From positions 116,004,610 through 116,068,609 of the forward strand of contig CM077647.1 in assembly GCA_039707465.1 (NCBI GenBank): a DNA stretch of 64,000 nucleotides. Reading direction: 5' to 3'. The notes beneath the pieces are model-generated. The model made no database searches. It had not been told where the DNA came from and was given only the letters and a program-made list of their open reading frames with translations. The translations under genes and the position numbers were made by a program. Source of the stretch: Rhabdophis nuchalis (Eukaryota; Chordata; Lepidosauria; Squamata; Natricidae). The first letter of the stretch is position 1, and each line of letters starts with the position of its first letter. Positions 21,201 through 29,290 of the stretch are shown piece after piece.

Positions 21201-22914
21201 CCCAACCTTCTTATAAGGGGGAAAAACAGCACCTCTAATGTACATTTTCCAGATGTTGTAAAGTAAGCCTGGGCTTTTCTTAAAAATAAAACCAGAAAGT
21301 ATATTAAACTATGAAAAAGATGCAGGAATAGTCTTGTAATGTTAAGCAGTGGCACTATGTAAAATTTGAGGGAAAGGGAGGAAACTGGGGGAAAAACAGC
21401 TTGGCAGCAACAACTGAAATGTTATCACATTGTTTAAATCATAGATCAGCAAAACACTTCTATCGTTTAAAAACAGCTATATTTTTTAACATTGTTCACT
21501 CTAATAAAATTCACATTCAACCACAGAAAGTAGCAGCTGCAGATATATCAGTAGAACTTGCCAGCTTCTTTCTTGCAGCCTTTGGAATGCTTTGTCACTA
21601 AAATGTATGATCTGTCATTGAAAGGCTCTTGACTTTTTCAGAGAGGAAGTAAAAAAATCAATCTCACCATCCTATTGCCTTTGAAACTGCTGGGCAGTGA
21701 CTGGGTCTATTGGAGAGAGCTAATTCCACTAATTTTCCCCAGGCCCTTTGGGTGAATTGGATTCCAACTCCCATCACTCTAGCTAGCATTTATGGCCCAG
21801 ACACATGGGAAGAATGTCAGGTTGAGGGATATTCAATCAATATAGTTCTAACAAACAAATAAACAAACAAAAACCAAAGGCATTGGACCTCCAACATCAA
21901 AGAGTCCTCAAAATTTCAGTAAGCCTTTCATTCAAAAAGAATCATCTACAAGGAAAATTTGCTCTAGATGGGTGGGTGTGTGGGTGTTTTTGGTTGTTTT
22001 TACCTTTTGGAGCACAAATTATTTCCATTTGTGGTGGATCATTTTTTTTCCTGCTGCCTGTCTCTCCTAAGAAAGCCTTAGTTTTAGAGGGTTCTATGGA
22101 AATGGTTTCTATTGTTTGTTTCCCAGAGAGAATGCCCAAAATTCCTGTATCGCCGTGTCTCCCACCTTCCGTGAAATAGCAGCCCCCCACCCGAATCAAA
22201 AGTCGACGCCCCTCCTAGACTTAGGCGTCCTCGATATCGGTTCTTTTTTGTTAAGAGAGAAAACCTCATGCATTTTGTTAAGTGAACACTAATTTACAAG
22301 AGAAAAATTCAGACTTTTTTCCCACTCCCATCGCTCAAGGACCGTTCCAGATAGCGCCCTCTGGCAGGTGAGACAGAAATAGTTAATGCTAATAACAAAG
22401 CGGCGATTTTCCCTGCCCTTTTTCGAGACTCGCTTTTTCCTTCTTTCCCCTCTCCCCAGACCCGGTTGCATTTGCCAAAGGGAATACCGAAAAGCCGCAT
22501 TCTTCTGTTGCAGCTTTAAACGGACCCTTCTACCTCTTCCGTCGCACATGGCTAAATCTAAGGTACGAACAGCCGTCGCTATTTCAGCCCGTCAACCATT
22601 ATAGTACACATTTCGCTGGAATAAAGAAATTTGCTTTAAGTCTTACGCTGGTCTCGACTGTTACTCAACATAAGAAAAAAAGAGACGGGCGACAGCGCAC
22701 GAACTACTAAATTTAGATAGCTGGTGTGCCTGAGCAGATATTATTAGCCGTCGCATTCGATGAAAGCTACATGCGCACACAAATGGGCAGACTCCAACCG
22801 CACCACCAAAGCTGTTTTCACTGTGCAAAGACCGCTCTTCGGGGAAACCCGCAGGGCGAGGCCGATCCAAGTTGGTACTCACACCACTAGCCTAGAGATG
22901 ATCCAAGAAACCAT
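3140..22914 (-). CDS. REEP1: REEP1, receptor expression-enhancing protein 1 (5' exons, partial)
   Basis: Five minus-strand exons (22914-22883, 7535-7463, 6532-6456, 4832-4712, 3253-3140) join without any frame break into codons 1-139. REEP1 belongs to the TB2/DP1/HVA22 family of ER membrane-shaping proteins; it forms hairpins in tubular ER and links ER to microtubules. In human, loss causes spastic paraplegia 31. The joined protein starts [11 protein letters not shown], has two hydrophobic stretches (about residues 1-20 and 37-60) that form the membrane hairpin, and ends with the conserved cytosolic block AALVHF-like/[18 protein letters not shown]. The start is fixed by the family N-terminus. 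The exons for the basic, Ser-rich C-terminal tail are not seen in 1-3139 and should lie left of the window. Intron 1 is about 15 kb and full of transposons. Identification rests on near-identity with the human protein as I remember it; other REEP paralogues fit less well. Confidence 0.96.
3254..4711. other. REEP1 intron 4
   Basis: AT-rich intron with no exon and no well-preserved transposon that I recognise. Confidence 0.6.
4712..4832 (-). CDS. REEP1: REEP1 coding exon 4
   Basis: 121 nt, entered in phase 2 (one base completes the Trp codon) and left in phase 0. It has a TTCTGTAG acceptor and GTCAGT donor. It encodes [20 protein letters not shown] followed by [20 protein letters not shown], the most conserved stretch of the TB2/DP1/HVA22 domain. 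Confidence 0.97.
4833..6455. other. REEP1 intron 3
   Basis: No exon or well-preserved mobile element recognised. It includes a short GTTT/TTTA run near 5463-5490. Confidence 0.6.
6456..6532 (-). CDS. REEP1: REEP1 coding exon 3
   Basis: 77 nt encoding [19 protein letters not shown] then TDIFLC and two bases of the following Trp codon. This is the second hydrophobic segment of the hairpin. The acceptor is CTTTTCAG. The donor reads TG|GTTGGTATCC, a GT with poor match to GTRAGT, but it is the only junction that keeps frame with exon 4 and restores the conserved Trp. Confidence 0.93.
7170..7255 (+). mobile_element. L2-type LINE 3' terminus
   Basis: It contains CCCGCCTCGAGTCCCTTTGG, then a GAGAGAGAGCG stretch and TTATAAATTAATT with a (TTTA)n tail. 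The same terminal block recurs at about 15172 and 24730. It is only the last 90 or so bases of the LINE, 5'-truncated, inside REEP1 intron 2. Confidence 0.65.
7463..7535 (-). CDS. REEP1: REEP1 coding exon 2
   Basis: 73 nt, beginning with the last base of a Val codon and then [20 protein letters not shown] and IKEY. The acceptor is TTTTTCTTTCAG and the donor [19 protein letters not shown] is a hallmark of the REEP1-4 group. Confidence 0.96.
8172..8640 (-). mobile_element. CR1 LINE 3' fragment, interrupted by a MITE
   Basis: On the + strand it reads like the complement of a CR1 3' region: GTCTTCTAATCC at the left, then AATTTCTCCTTAGTTATAGG, TTGCTTCTCTCCTTGATTAG and CTTGTCCTGCCTTCTGGTGC. These are diagnostic phrases of sauropsid CR1 elements. 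A 125-bp hAT-type MITE splits it at 8214-8338. No open frame survives. Confidence 0.75.
8214..8338. mobile_element. hAT-type palindromic MITE, 125 bp
   Basis: Long terminal inverted repeats begin CAGGGATGTCCAAACTTGGG and end with the reverse complement. They are flanked by a perfect 8-bp duplication, ccctataa (8206-8213 and 8339-8346). Deleting the element and one duplication restores a continuous CR1 sequence. Confidence 0.85.
8829..9236 (-). pseudogene. Penelope-like element, GIY-YIG endonuclease fragment
   Basis: An open frame of 135 codons. It has [10 protein letters not shown] near residue 19, which fits the YIG half of a GIY-YIG nuclease in Penelope-like retroelements. It continues with [25 protein letters not shown], and [12 protein letters not shown] near residue 82, the usual order of conserved blocks after the YIG motif in PLEs. 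The reverse transcriptase that should lie upstream is not present, and the GIY half is not recognisable. It is a short, dead remnant in REEP1 intron 1, opposite in sense to neighbouring L2 pieces. Confidence 0.7.
9311..10772. other. unclassified repeat-like block with decayed ~110-bp tandem units
   Basis: No exon. At about 10095-10400, at least three related units share a scheme of TAAG..CA.. ATTTTAATGT, then a TTTATTGCA(T/C)TGGTGCT block in units two and three. The rest (9540-10070, 10400-10770) is moderately GC-rich with no family I recognise. Confidence 0.4.
10773..11285 (-). mobile_element. CR1 fragment split by a hAT-like insertion
   Basis: The left part reads GAAGGGATCTTGGAGGTCTT, CTAGTCCAATCC and GCAGGAGACCCTATAC, which is the CR1 3' end in complement. 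The right part resumes with CTATAGCATCTCAGG at about 11256. Between them (about 10842-11255) is a GC-richer element whose ends resemble each other inverted (GGGATGGTGAATC against TTTGCTATCACTG). Target duplications are too decayed to call cleanly. Inside it a unit of about 30 bp (GTGCTCCCTTTTTGGCACTC) is repeated. Confidence 0.5.
11286..13320. other. REEP1 intron 1, no feature recognised
   Basis: AT-rich sequence without exon-like conservation, tRNA-like structure or well-preserved transposon. Confidence 0.5.
13321..13670. mobile_element. decayed hAT-type MITE pair
   Basis: The outer ends (CCAACCTTTCCAG at left, GGGTTGGGGACCCTG at right) resemble those of the MITE at 14051-14463. An inner stretch beginning CAGTGGTGCAATTCAGCCGG belongs to another family also seen at 26936 (CAGTGCTGGGATTCAGCCGG). 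No clear target duplication. ORFs across it have no support. Confidence 0.45.
14051..14463. mobile_element. hAT-type MITE, 413 bp, GC-rich
   Basis: Terminal inverted repeats CAGGGGTCCCCAACC / GGTTGGGGACCCCTG. A perfect 8-bp duplication ctttagat flanks it at 14043-14050 and 14464-14471. The interior contains two related blocks (around 14130-14195 and 14335-14400, both with CTGTTC.CCCTCCCCCC and CTCTACGCCG). This GC-rich interior generates long open frames on both strands that are not genes. Confidence 0.88.
14495..14630. mobile_element. hAT-type palindromic MITE, 136 bp
   Basis: An almost perfect long palindrome: CAGTGTTTCTTAATCTTGGC on the left and its complement on the right, with AACTCCCAGAATTCCCCAGC in the middle arms. 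A perfect 8-bp duplication tattagac lies at 14487-14494 and 14631-14638. Same family as 19129-19264 and, more distantly, 36841-36947. Confidence 0.88.
15140..15250 (+). mobile_element. L2-type LINE 3' terminus
   Basis: TTTTTAATTTCCCTGTGCCC is followed by CGCCTCGAGTCCTTTTGG, GAGAGAGAGCGGG and TTATAAATTAAATT with a (TTTA)n tail. It is the same 3' end as at 7170 and 24616. Confidence 0.7.
15560..15960 (-). mobile_element. L1 ORF2 fragment
   Basis: A 90-codon frame (15908-15636) contains [16 protein letters not shown], then [16 protein letters not shown] and VKDCRVKWA. This resembles the central to C-terminal part of squamate L1 ORF2 (..KIYKLLL.w....VKdcmvKWa..). After the stop the frame continues with [17 protein letters not shown], matching the usual WEKLWTK segment. 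Inactive remnant. Confidence 0.5.
15991..16893. other. REEP1 intron 1, no feature recognised
   Basis: AT-rich intron with no exon or clear repeat. Confidence 0.5.
16906..17373 (+). mobile_element. 5'-truncated L1 insertion with poly(A) and target duplication
   Basis: It codes for the last part of L1 ORF2: [12 protein letters not shown], then [19 protein letters not shown] and [12 protein letters not shown]. It continues through a 3' UTR to an A-rich tail ending at 17373. The 12-mer aggaaaagtcaa occurs immediately before (16894-16905) and after (17374-17385), so this is a target-primed insertion of about 470 bp. Confidence 0.82.
17780..19128 (+). mobile_element. Ty1/copia retrotransposon remnant, left part
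   Basis: gag-like residues, a GAG-pre-integrase piece and an integrase domain lie in order on the + strand. No reverse transcriptase or RNase H is recognisable. A MITE interrupts the remnant at 19129-19264. Neither LTR could be identified. Ty1/copia elements are uncommon in amniote genomes. Confidence 0.65.
17834..18803 (+). pseudogene. Ty1/copia gag-integrase pseudogene
   Basis: The first frame (17834-18160) has [19 protein letters not shown], typical of a copia gag N-terminus. It then jumps to [20 protein letters not shown] and [16 protein letters not shown], the GAG-pre-integrase region. The second frame (from 18126) has the integrase core: [18 protein letters not shown] with the first catalytic Asp, [14 protein letters not shown] with the second Asp, then PYIPAEN. 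A TGA (18384-18386) replaces the Gly codon of the usual QNGVAER, three codons before the third catalytic residue. The third segment (18420-18803) is in the same frame: [33 protein letters not shown] and a [13 protein letters not shown] block, the copia integrase C-terminal region. So there is one deletion or jump in gag, one frameshift near 18130-18160 and one nonsense codon. Confidence 0.75.
19129..19264. mobile_element. hAT-type palindromic MITE, 136 bp
   Basis: The left arm begins CGGTGTTTCTCAACCATGGC and the right arm ends with the complement (GGTTGAGAAACACTG). A perfect 8-bp duplication ctctaagt lies at 19121-19128 and 19265-19272. It is inserted at the right side of the copia remnant. 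Confidence 0.88.
19648..20130. mobile_element. repeat with ACCATATTTCC terminus
   Basis: It begins TACCATATTTCCTTGAAAAT then AAGACCTACTCCC. The same terminus occurs inverted at about 59335-59420 (TATTTTCGGGGAAACATGGTA). A flanking TA on both suggests a Tc1/mariner-like origin. The second end could not be located in either copy, and the interior is GC-rich with spurious open frames. Confidence 0.4.
20270..20440 (+). mobile_element. Sauria-type SINE 3' fragment
   Basis: CAGCCCAACTTATCTCACAG, then GATTGTTGCAGTGGGGAAAA, TAGGAGGA..., and TATTTGTAAAAATAATAAAAG are the typical 3' body and tail of Sauria SINEs, which share their 3' end with BovB LINEs. The tRNA-related head is missing. Confidence 0.6.
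20441..22120. other. REEP1 intron 1, 5' part, no feature recognised
   Basis: No exon. Small open frames here have no recognisable family. Confidence 0.5.
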
Positions 22915-23320
22915 GGCGCTGCAGGACTCCGGTGAAGAGCAAAACGGGGATAGATTGCCCAGGTTCGAGTCGGTCCGCCCGCAGTCGCTAGAATGAGTGG
23001 AGCAGGCGTCTCAGCCATTCGGCATCCAGCGCGCAGCCTCACTAGGGAGCGGCCGGAAACAGTAGCAGGCACTTGCTGAGATGTGGGATCCTAACCTCGC
23101 CTGCAAGGCAGGGACAGCTTTAGCACCTGTTCTCGAGATCTCTGTCTGTCCCCCTGCTATGCCTCTTCCTTTGAGAAAAGGCGCATCGCTCAAGTGGTCG
23201 GTCCTCAGATTACCACCCTTTGCCCGAATTGGAGATGGGCAACGAAAACAAGCAGCCCCTTTGCTTTCATGACTGCAGCACGTGGCCATCCCGAAGCAAT
23301 TGATATGCCCGACTGAGACA
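22130..23320 (-). promoter_or_regulatory. REEP1: CpG-rich REEP1 promoter region
   Basis: The sequence changes sharply from AT-rich to GC/CpG-rich with many CG dinucleotides (for example around 22200-22240, 22400-22500, 22680-22890 and 22970-23200). It surrounds REEP1 coding exon 1. No TATA box is evident, as expected for a CpG-island promoter. Overlapping open frames are compositional. Confidence 0.7.
22883..22914 (-). CDS. REEP1: REEP1 coding exon 1
   Basis: ATG at 22914, in GCGCCATGG context, then codons for VSWIISRLV and the first two bases of the next Val codon, followed by a GTGAGT donor (22882-22877). With exon 2 it gives [18 protein letters not shown]. The exon is only 32 coding nucleotides, the usual REEP1 arrangement. 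Confidence 0.95.
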
Positions 23321-23647
23321 ACCATCATTATACAAAGCTATAAGTTGTTTTAAACTTGGCTTGTTGAACGACGTTTACCGCTTACCACCTACACATTATC
23401 AGTTATGCATGGAAGTTACTATTACATGCTTCTTAGAGATAACTCCAGTACTACAATCTCTAAAAGCACATGTTGGATTTTTATGCTAGGTCATAGTTTG
23501 TCAAGCCATTGTAAAGTATAAGGGACAAATGACATGGGTTTTGTTGTTTGTTAACTAACATAGTTACCTTGTATTTTAATTTGACTTATTTTCTCTGTTT
23601 TAAAATGATGTTCAGATTTATTAGCTTTTAGCATTCCTAAACCAATC

Positions 23648-23899
23648 AACCTTTTCCCTTACAATTACACCCCTTCTGATGTCAGACCTCATTTTAATGA
23701 GCATGCATGATATGGGATACAAATATGTAACATGTTTGACTCAGTGGTGGGTTGCTCCTGCGCCTGCTGCTACGCATGTCCTGCCACCACTACTACTGGT
23801 TCAGCTGAACCAGGCCAAACCAGGAGCAACCCACCACTGATTTGACTACATGCAACTGATTTCCTATGCAAAGGGGAGACTTTTATTCTGTCCAAGGTA
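23648..23899. repeat. copy A of a duplicated repeat, with MITE inside
   Basis: CAACCTTTTCCCTTACAATT at the start and GCAAAGGGGAGACTTTTATT near the end match copy B at 25490-25633. Copy A carries an extra 98-bp palindromic element (23742-23839) that copy B lacks. The repeat may be part of an old LTR: downstream of copy B there is CTATAAAAAGACGGG. Confidence 0.6.
23742..23839. mobile_element. hAT-type MITE, 98 bp
   Basis: Terminal inverted repeats CAGTGGTGGGTTGCTCCTG / AGGAGCAACCCACCACTG. The flanks gtttgact (23734-23741) and atttgact (23840-23847) form an 8-bp duplication with one mismatch. The empty site is visible in the paralogous repeat at about 25575. Confidence 0.85.
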
Positions 23900-24600
23900 T
23901 CTTATCAACAAGATCATAGGAGTATATGGAATCATGTCAAAATGAAGGTGAACACTTTGGGTTCTGGTGAGCTGTGGCTTGCACTCACTATGACTTTGAT
24001 TTCTCTGGCGTCTGTGGCAAAAGGCTGATGTCCAGGTGTCTTATCAGATTCCAGGGCTGGAAAAAGCCCAAGTCAGTTATGACATTTATTACTTTTTAAA
24101 AGTTTTTTTAACAGCTAATTTATCTCCTGTGTGACCACAGGTCGTTCAAGCAACGGAAGCTGTGCATCTCAACTAGTCTATCCAAGTGAACTCCCAGTGA
24201 AGAAGGTTTGCATATCCCAAGTGTGGAAGGAAGAACCTGTTTTCTTGCTGTTGGACTTTACTGGATATGGAACCTGAGTGGAAATCTTACTAGATGAGTG
24301 TTGTGTGCTAATAGAACTTTCTGGAACAAATGACTGGAGATTGTCTTTTGATTCAGTAGATTTTGATAGGAACCTGTGCAGAGAAACTACAACCACTTTG
24401 GGAAGACTTCTGCACACTACTGAAAACTCTACAACAATGAACTTGGCTATTCTTTTCCTGCTGATCACTATAGATGCTGCACAAACTGAATACCATTTCA
24501 CTTACAAGATTGGCATTACTGGACTACCATATGACTGATTGACTTTGTCCTAGGACTGATGCTATATTAGCTTAACAGAACATTGGGATGGTGTATTGGT
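23900..24600. other. intergenic block, repeat-like
   Basis: An open frame of 86 codons (24278-24538, +) has no recognisable family. The block precedes an L2-type 3' end and may belong to that element's 3' UTR or to another repeat. Confidence 0.35.
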
Positions 24601-24779
24601 TTGTATATATTTGTCTCTTTTATTATGGGATTTTAGTAATTTAAATTGGGAATTTTAGCGCAGGGATAATTGTTTAATTTGCCTTTTAGTTATTTATGTA
24701 TATTTATTGTATTGTATTTTTAATTTCCCTGTGCACCGCTCCGAGTCCCCTCGGGGAGAGGGAGCGGTCTATAAATTAA

Positions 24780-24870
<91 letters not shown>
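24601..24870 (+). mobile_element. L2-type LINE 3' UTR with long (ATT)n tail
   Basis: TTTTAGCGCAGGGATAATTG, then TTTTTAATTTCCCTGTGCAC, a CGCTCCGAGTCCCCTCGGGG inverted-repeat block and GTCTATAAATTAAATT lead into (ATT)n from about 24780 to 24868. The same 3' end in the opposite orientation starts the copy at 31235. Confidence 0.75.
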
Positions 24871-24871
<1 letters not shown>

Positions 24872-25489
24872 AATTATTTGTATGCTTTAATTTTTTATGT
24901 GTATTTCTTGTTCAGGTTCCATGTATTTGAAATGTATTTATAGATTAACTATGCCTTAGGGAAAACCATCTGGTGAACCTCAAGGGAATATTTACAGAAG
25001 ACTGGATGTAGCGGTTTGTGGGGATAGTAACTTATGGGGATAACTGACCTTGAATTTACATTTTCTTTCTACAAAAGGATTTCTTGCTCCATAGCTCAGA
25101 GAGAATGTATAGCATGGAATATGTAAACAAAATGGTCAATATTACAACTAGGTCACCCATTGACTTTGAAGGCTATTTTTCTCTCTCTGTCTTCAAATGC
25201 CCCCTACCTTGCTGTATGTTTAGAGCCAGCAGATTTCTAGGTGTACAGTATATACCACCTATGGAGAGCATTCATTTTTGTTGGGAGTTCGTTAACTCTT
25301 CATGGACCATTTTTTTCTAGATGTATCTTATTTCTTTAGGATGATATAGGATGATCTATACTTCCTGCATATATTACACATCTCTCCACACAATGGTCAT
25401 TTTTGTTGGGAATATGACATACTGAATTTGGACTTTTAATGTCTTTGCTATGTTAGTACAACTTGTGCTCTGGCTTTCCTGAACTCTAA

Positions 25490-25790
25490 GCAACCTTTTC
25501 CCTTACAATTATGCTTCATCTGACATCATTAATGAAAATGTGTGATATTATGGGATACAAATATGTAACATGCTTGACTACATGTAACTGATTTCCAATG
25601 CAAAGGGGAGGTTACTTTTATTCTGTCCAATCAATTTTCCTCTTGCATTTTCTTTGTTTTGTTAACTATAAAAAGACGGGAAACGTCAGGCTCAAGGTGC
25701 TGTCTTCCTTTTTCATAGGGAGATCCCAATTTATCAGGGTACCCTAATAATAATACCCTTCTTTTTAATGATCTTCCAACTCAGTTGCTT
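25490..25790 (+). repeat. copy B of the duplicated repeat, possible LTR fragment
   Basis: It is homologous to 23648-23899 up to ATTCTGTCCAA. Beyond that it has AACTATAAAAAGACGGGAAA, a TATA-like box, and GGGAGATCCC, resembling the promoter end of a retroviral-type LTR. No coding region is attached. Confidence 0.45.
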
Positions 25791-26933
25791 ATTGGAAAGG
25801 TAAGCCAAGGCAGAACCTAGATTTGGCTTTCAAGTATTAAAATTGCATTTATACATCACTTTCAAAGCTGGCTATCCACTCCTAGCTTCAGATAATGGGA
25901 TTTTCTCCTAGGATTTTCCCTTTCTTGTGTGTCCATCTTTTGATGTCAAGGGTATATCTCATAATCAGTCTGTGCATTTTTCTTATTAAAGTTATTTTCA
26001 TAGTCATTCATAGTCGCTGCAGTAAAATGTGCCTGTTTTTTCTCTGCCTTAGTTCAGCATTGTACTAAAAGTTATTTTAATGGCTGCAACCATTACTTCT
26101 GAAGCTCCAGCCTGCATAATCTATCTGTAAAAGAAAGAGACAGCAGGTTCATGGTAGAATCCTACCACCATTTCAGGAGCAAAAAAAAGCCATGTGGTCA
26201 GTAGGTAGGAAGTTAATCATGTGAGTGGCATGAAGTGCTTTATTAAAAATGAAGATTGTATGGAATTAAAAGTAAGAAGCTCATCATTTAGCCTTCTAAC
26301 AACTAGGCATATTGTGATTGCTCATACTTTCACTGGCAGCTGCTTAAAAATGGGAAAACACTCACACTCACAAGGCCAGAGATAGATATTACTGGTAGTC
26401 ATTTTCTGAGAGCACTTATAACTTGATCTCAAAACTCCAAGAGGGAATTTGGAGGGAAATGAGATGATCCTTTAATAATCATGATCTCCAGGGTGCTAGC
26501 TAAGCTTCAGTATTATTCCTCCAAGCACTGGAAAATCTTCTGCCAGATGTGATGTTCCTTTTATTTCAGACTTCCATCCTCAAGTTTTGCTTGTGCAACC
26601 CTCAGGAGAGAGCTGCAAAGTCTTAGAGATGGGTCCATCCTGTTGTAAATCACATTAGAAACATCAGATGGGAGAGCTGTGGGTTGTAAATACTATATAC
26701 AATGATATTAAAAGTATTGTTTTTGTCATGTATGTAATTATATCATAATGTATATTAATTGTGTAGTATTTGTTTAGTGTCTGAGATGTGAGTCTCTTGA
26801 AGCCTTCCTTGTTCCATTTAGGGATGGGTAATATTCCATGGAGCCTAGCCAGACCTTTCAGCATATCTTCACCAAACCTACACCCGCTTCTCCACAACCA
26901 ACGATGTTTGTATAATTGGAGAACCCTTATCCC
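25791..26933. other. intergenic, no gene recognised
   Basis: I looked for exons of KDM3A, which lies at this point in the human map, and saw none. Confidence 0.45.
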
Positions 26934-27120
26934 AGTGCTGGGATTCAGCCGGTTCACACTGGTTGGAGAGAACTGTTTGTTAACTCTTTGTGGAGTTCTG
27001 TGAACTCCAGGTAGCCTACCTGCCTAATGATTCCAGTAGCTCACACACACCTCAGAAGTCCCTGCTTGTTTGTAATTAACCAAAGGAAGGGAAAAGAAAA
27101 AGAAGAAGCCATTTCCTCAG
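26934..27120. mobile_element. hAT-type element fragment
   Basis: It begins CAGTGCTGGGATTCAGCCGG then TTCACACTGGTTGG, a squamate repeat terminus related to 13411 and 52159. The right end is not found, so it is truncated. Confidence 0.45.
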
Positions 27121-27682
27121 CAGAAAAAATCTACCCCCTTTAAAACTTGGGGGGGAAATAAAGTATAATAATAATAATAATCTCCTCTTGGCTCCCCAGC
27201 CCTACTTCTTCCTGCGATTCTTCTAGACTTCTACCCTTTTCCTCTTCCTCTAGTTCCGGTTCCACTTCCGTTGTCCTAAAGTGGTAAAAAATCATTTTTT
27301 ATATGATTCAAATTAGTTTCTTAAGCAAGTGATGTGTAGATATGGATTCCTATTTTATTTTATTAAATGGGTGGAAATGTAGTGGGGGAAAATTCCAGCC
27401 AGCTTACCTTAAGAGAGTCAAACATCCAAACAGCAAGAATAAATCTTTATTACGGTCAAAGACCAGCAATACACGTTACATTTAACCATATATTAAAAAA
27501 TACTAACTTTAAGATATAGTTTTAAAAATGTCAGCATTAGAAGTGGAAAGTAGCATACATGTTCTCACTTTGTTCAGGTCATTTGCTGGTTTACCTAAGT
27601 GCAAAAGCGTTAAGTATGTATGTAAAAACCATGGTCCAGAAATTGTTAGAGATATGTCCAACTGATTGGTCCAAGATCACAA

Positions 27683-28606
27683 CTATCCTTCTATAACCAA
27701 TTTTTTTCTTATGGACATTGCGGAAGCACAGAAGTTTGCCACTGCATGCGTAGTAGCCAGGTTCGTGTCCTGGAGGAGGAGGTCCAGATAAAAATTGTCT
27801 GCCCTCCCTGGTAATCTCTCTAATAAGGGGAGAATATATGCAGACCTGCAAGCTCTGTATAGCTCACAGCGTAGTAGAACGTGTGAGATATCTTCCTCTT
27901 CTCTTTTACCACATATACAAACCCGTTCTGCTATAGGTGTTCTCTTATACCTGCCCTGGAGAAGTGCTGAAGGTAGAATGTTAAATCTGGCTCTGAAGAA
28001 AGCTATTCTTTGTTTTGGGAAGATGAGGTCATTTAAATATCTTGCTGATTCCCACACACCCTGTTTGATTCTGTTCCTATTGTGGAAAGGCAATCTATTT
28101 AGTTCCTCTTGGAACTCCTTGTCCTTCATTCTATTAATTACTACTTGCTTCACTTGATCAAAGTCCAGGGACATTAAGAGTACCGGTGAGAGCCCATAAG
28201 TGCCCAGCTTGTACTCAATTGCCTGATTCCAGGGGGAGGGGAAGTTGTCAATCAACACTAGTGGGGAGAGCCCCTCTGGAAAGAATTGGATTTTAAGCCA
28301 ATGGATGATCATCATCTTCCAGATTCTTACCTGAATTTGAGGCATACCTGCCTCAATTCTTAACTGGGCATTTGGAGTTCCATTGGGTGCAGCTAAGATG
28401 GCTCGCAGGAATTTAGATTGTATGGTTTCTATCAAGTCTTTCTTTATGAGGATTCCTGTTTGTGCCCCTATTTGTGCCAATGTTTTGACCTCAAAAAGTT
28501 TTAGGGCAGCGGGTACTAACTGGCCGCCACCTGTGTAAAAGAAATGTTTAATTGCATTTGCGGACCTAGTGGCTACTTGAAAAATATTATCAGGTGTGCC
28601 TTCCAT
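27683..28606 (-). pseudogene. LINE ORF2 C-terminal domain
   Basis: 307 open codons covering the region after the RT. It contains long helical stretches, GRYKRTPIAERVCICGKREE then DISHVLLRCELYRA near residues 230-255, a CxC...H...C knuckle as in I- and Vingi-type LINEs. Upstream, in another frame, lie KVPILLYAADAAIIS and KLVLNFKKSKILVF. The first is the RT palm motif with YAAD in place of YADD. Confidence 0.65.
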
Positions 28607-28873
28607 GCCCCCTGGGCATGGAAAACCACCCCCAGGTACCTAAATGTTCTAACCTGTTCCAGACTATGTCCTTCTATTTTCCAGGGGTATTGGCTAGGTC
28701 TTTTAGCAAAAACTAGAATTTTTGATTTCTTAAAGTTCAGGACCAGCTTGTTTTGCCTGCAATAGTTAAGTGTTGCCCAGATGGCTCTCTTCAGTCCTAC
28801 GGGGGTTTGTGAGATAATAGCGGCATCAGCAGCATATAAGAGAATTGGAACTTTGCGTTGTGTTAGGCTAGGG

Positions 28874-29067
28874 CAGTGCTTCTCAATTATTTTCTGTCAT
28901 GCCCCCCTAGGAAGAAGAAAACATTTCGCGCCCCCCGCGCGACTATAAATGGTATCATTTGTCTATAAAATTGTTATAAGTACACCTCTGCCGAGGTCAA
29001 ACGCGCCCCCCTTTACGGAGCCTCGCGCCCCCCCTGGGGGGCTTGCCCCACTATTTGAGAAGCACTG
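28874..29067. mobile_element. hAT-type MITE, 194 bp, inside the LINE RT
   Basis: Inverted ends CAGTGCTTCTCAA and TTGAGAAGCACTG. Perfect 8-bp duplication ggctaggg (28866-28873, 29068-29075). The interior is rich in GCGCCCCCC and palindromic. It separates the palm-domain parts of the LINE reverse transcriptase. Confidence 0.88.
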
Positions 29068-29290
29068 GGCTAGGGGGATGGAAGTCAGGGTTCTGTAGGA
29101 GATCAACCATAGAATTGATATAGAAGTTAAAGAGGGAGGGGACAGGATGCATCCCTGCCGTACCCCTTTTTGTACCCTTACAGGGCCGGTTAAACTCCTT
29201 TGGGGGTTGCATCTCACTCTCAAAGTGGAGTTGGCATACAATTTTTGTATGAGGAAAAGGAGGCATTTGTCGATGGTGGTGCCTTTTAAT

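Noticed and set aside
22287..23328. Several open frames of 60-105 codons around the REEP1 first exon
   Set aside because: They overlap one another on both strands inside a CpG-rich promoter; only the 32-nt exon is supported.
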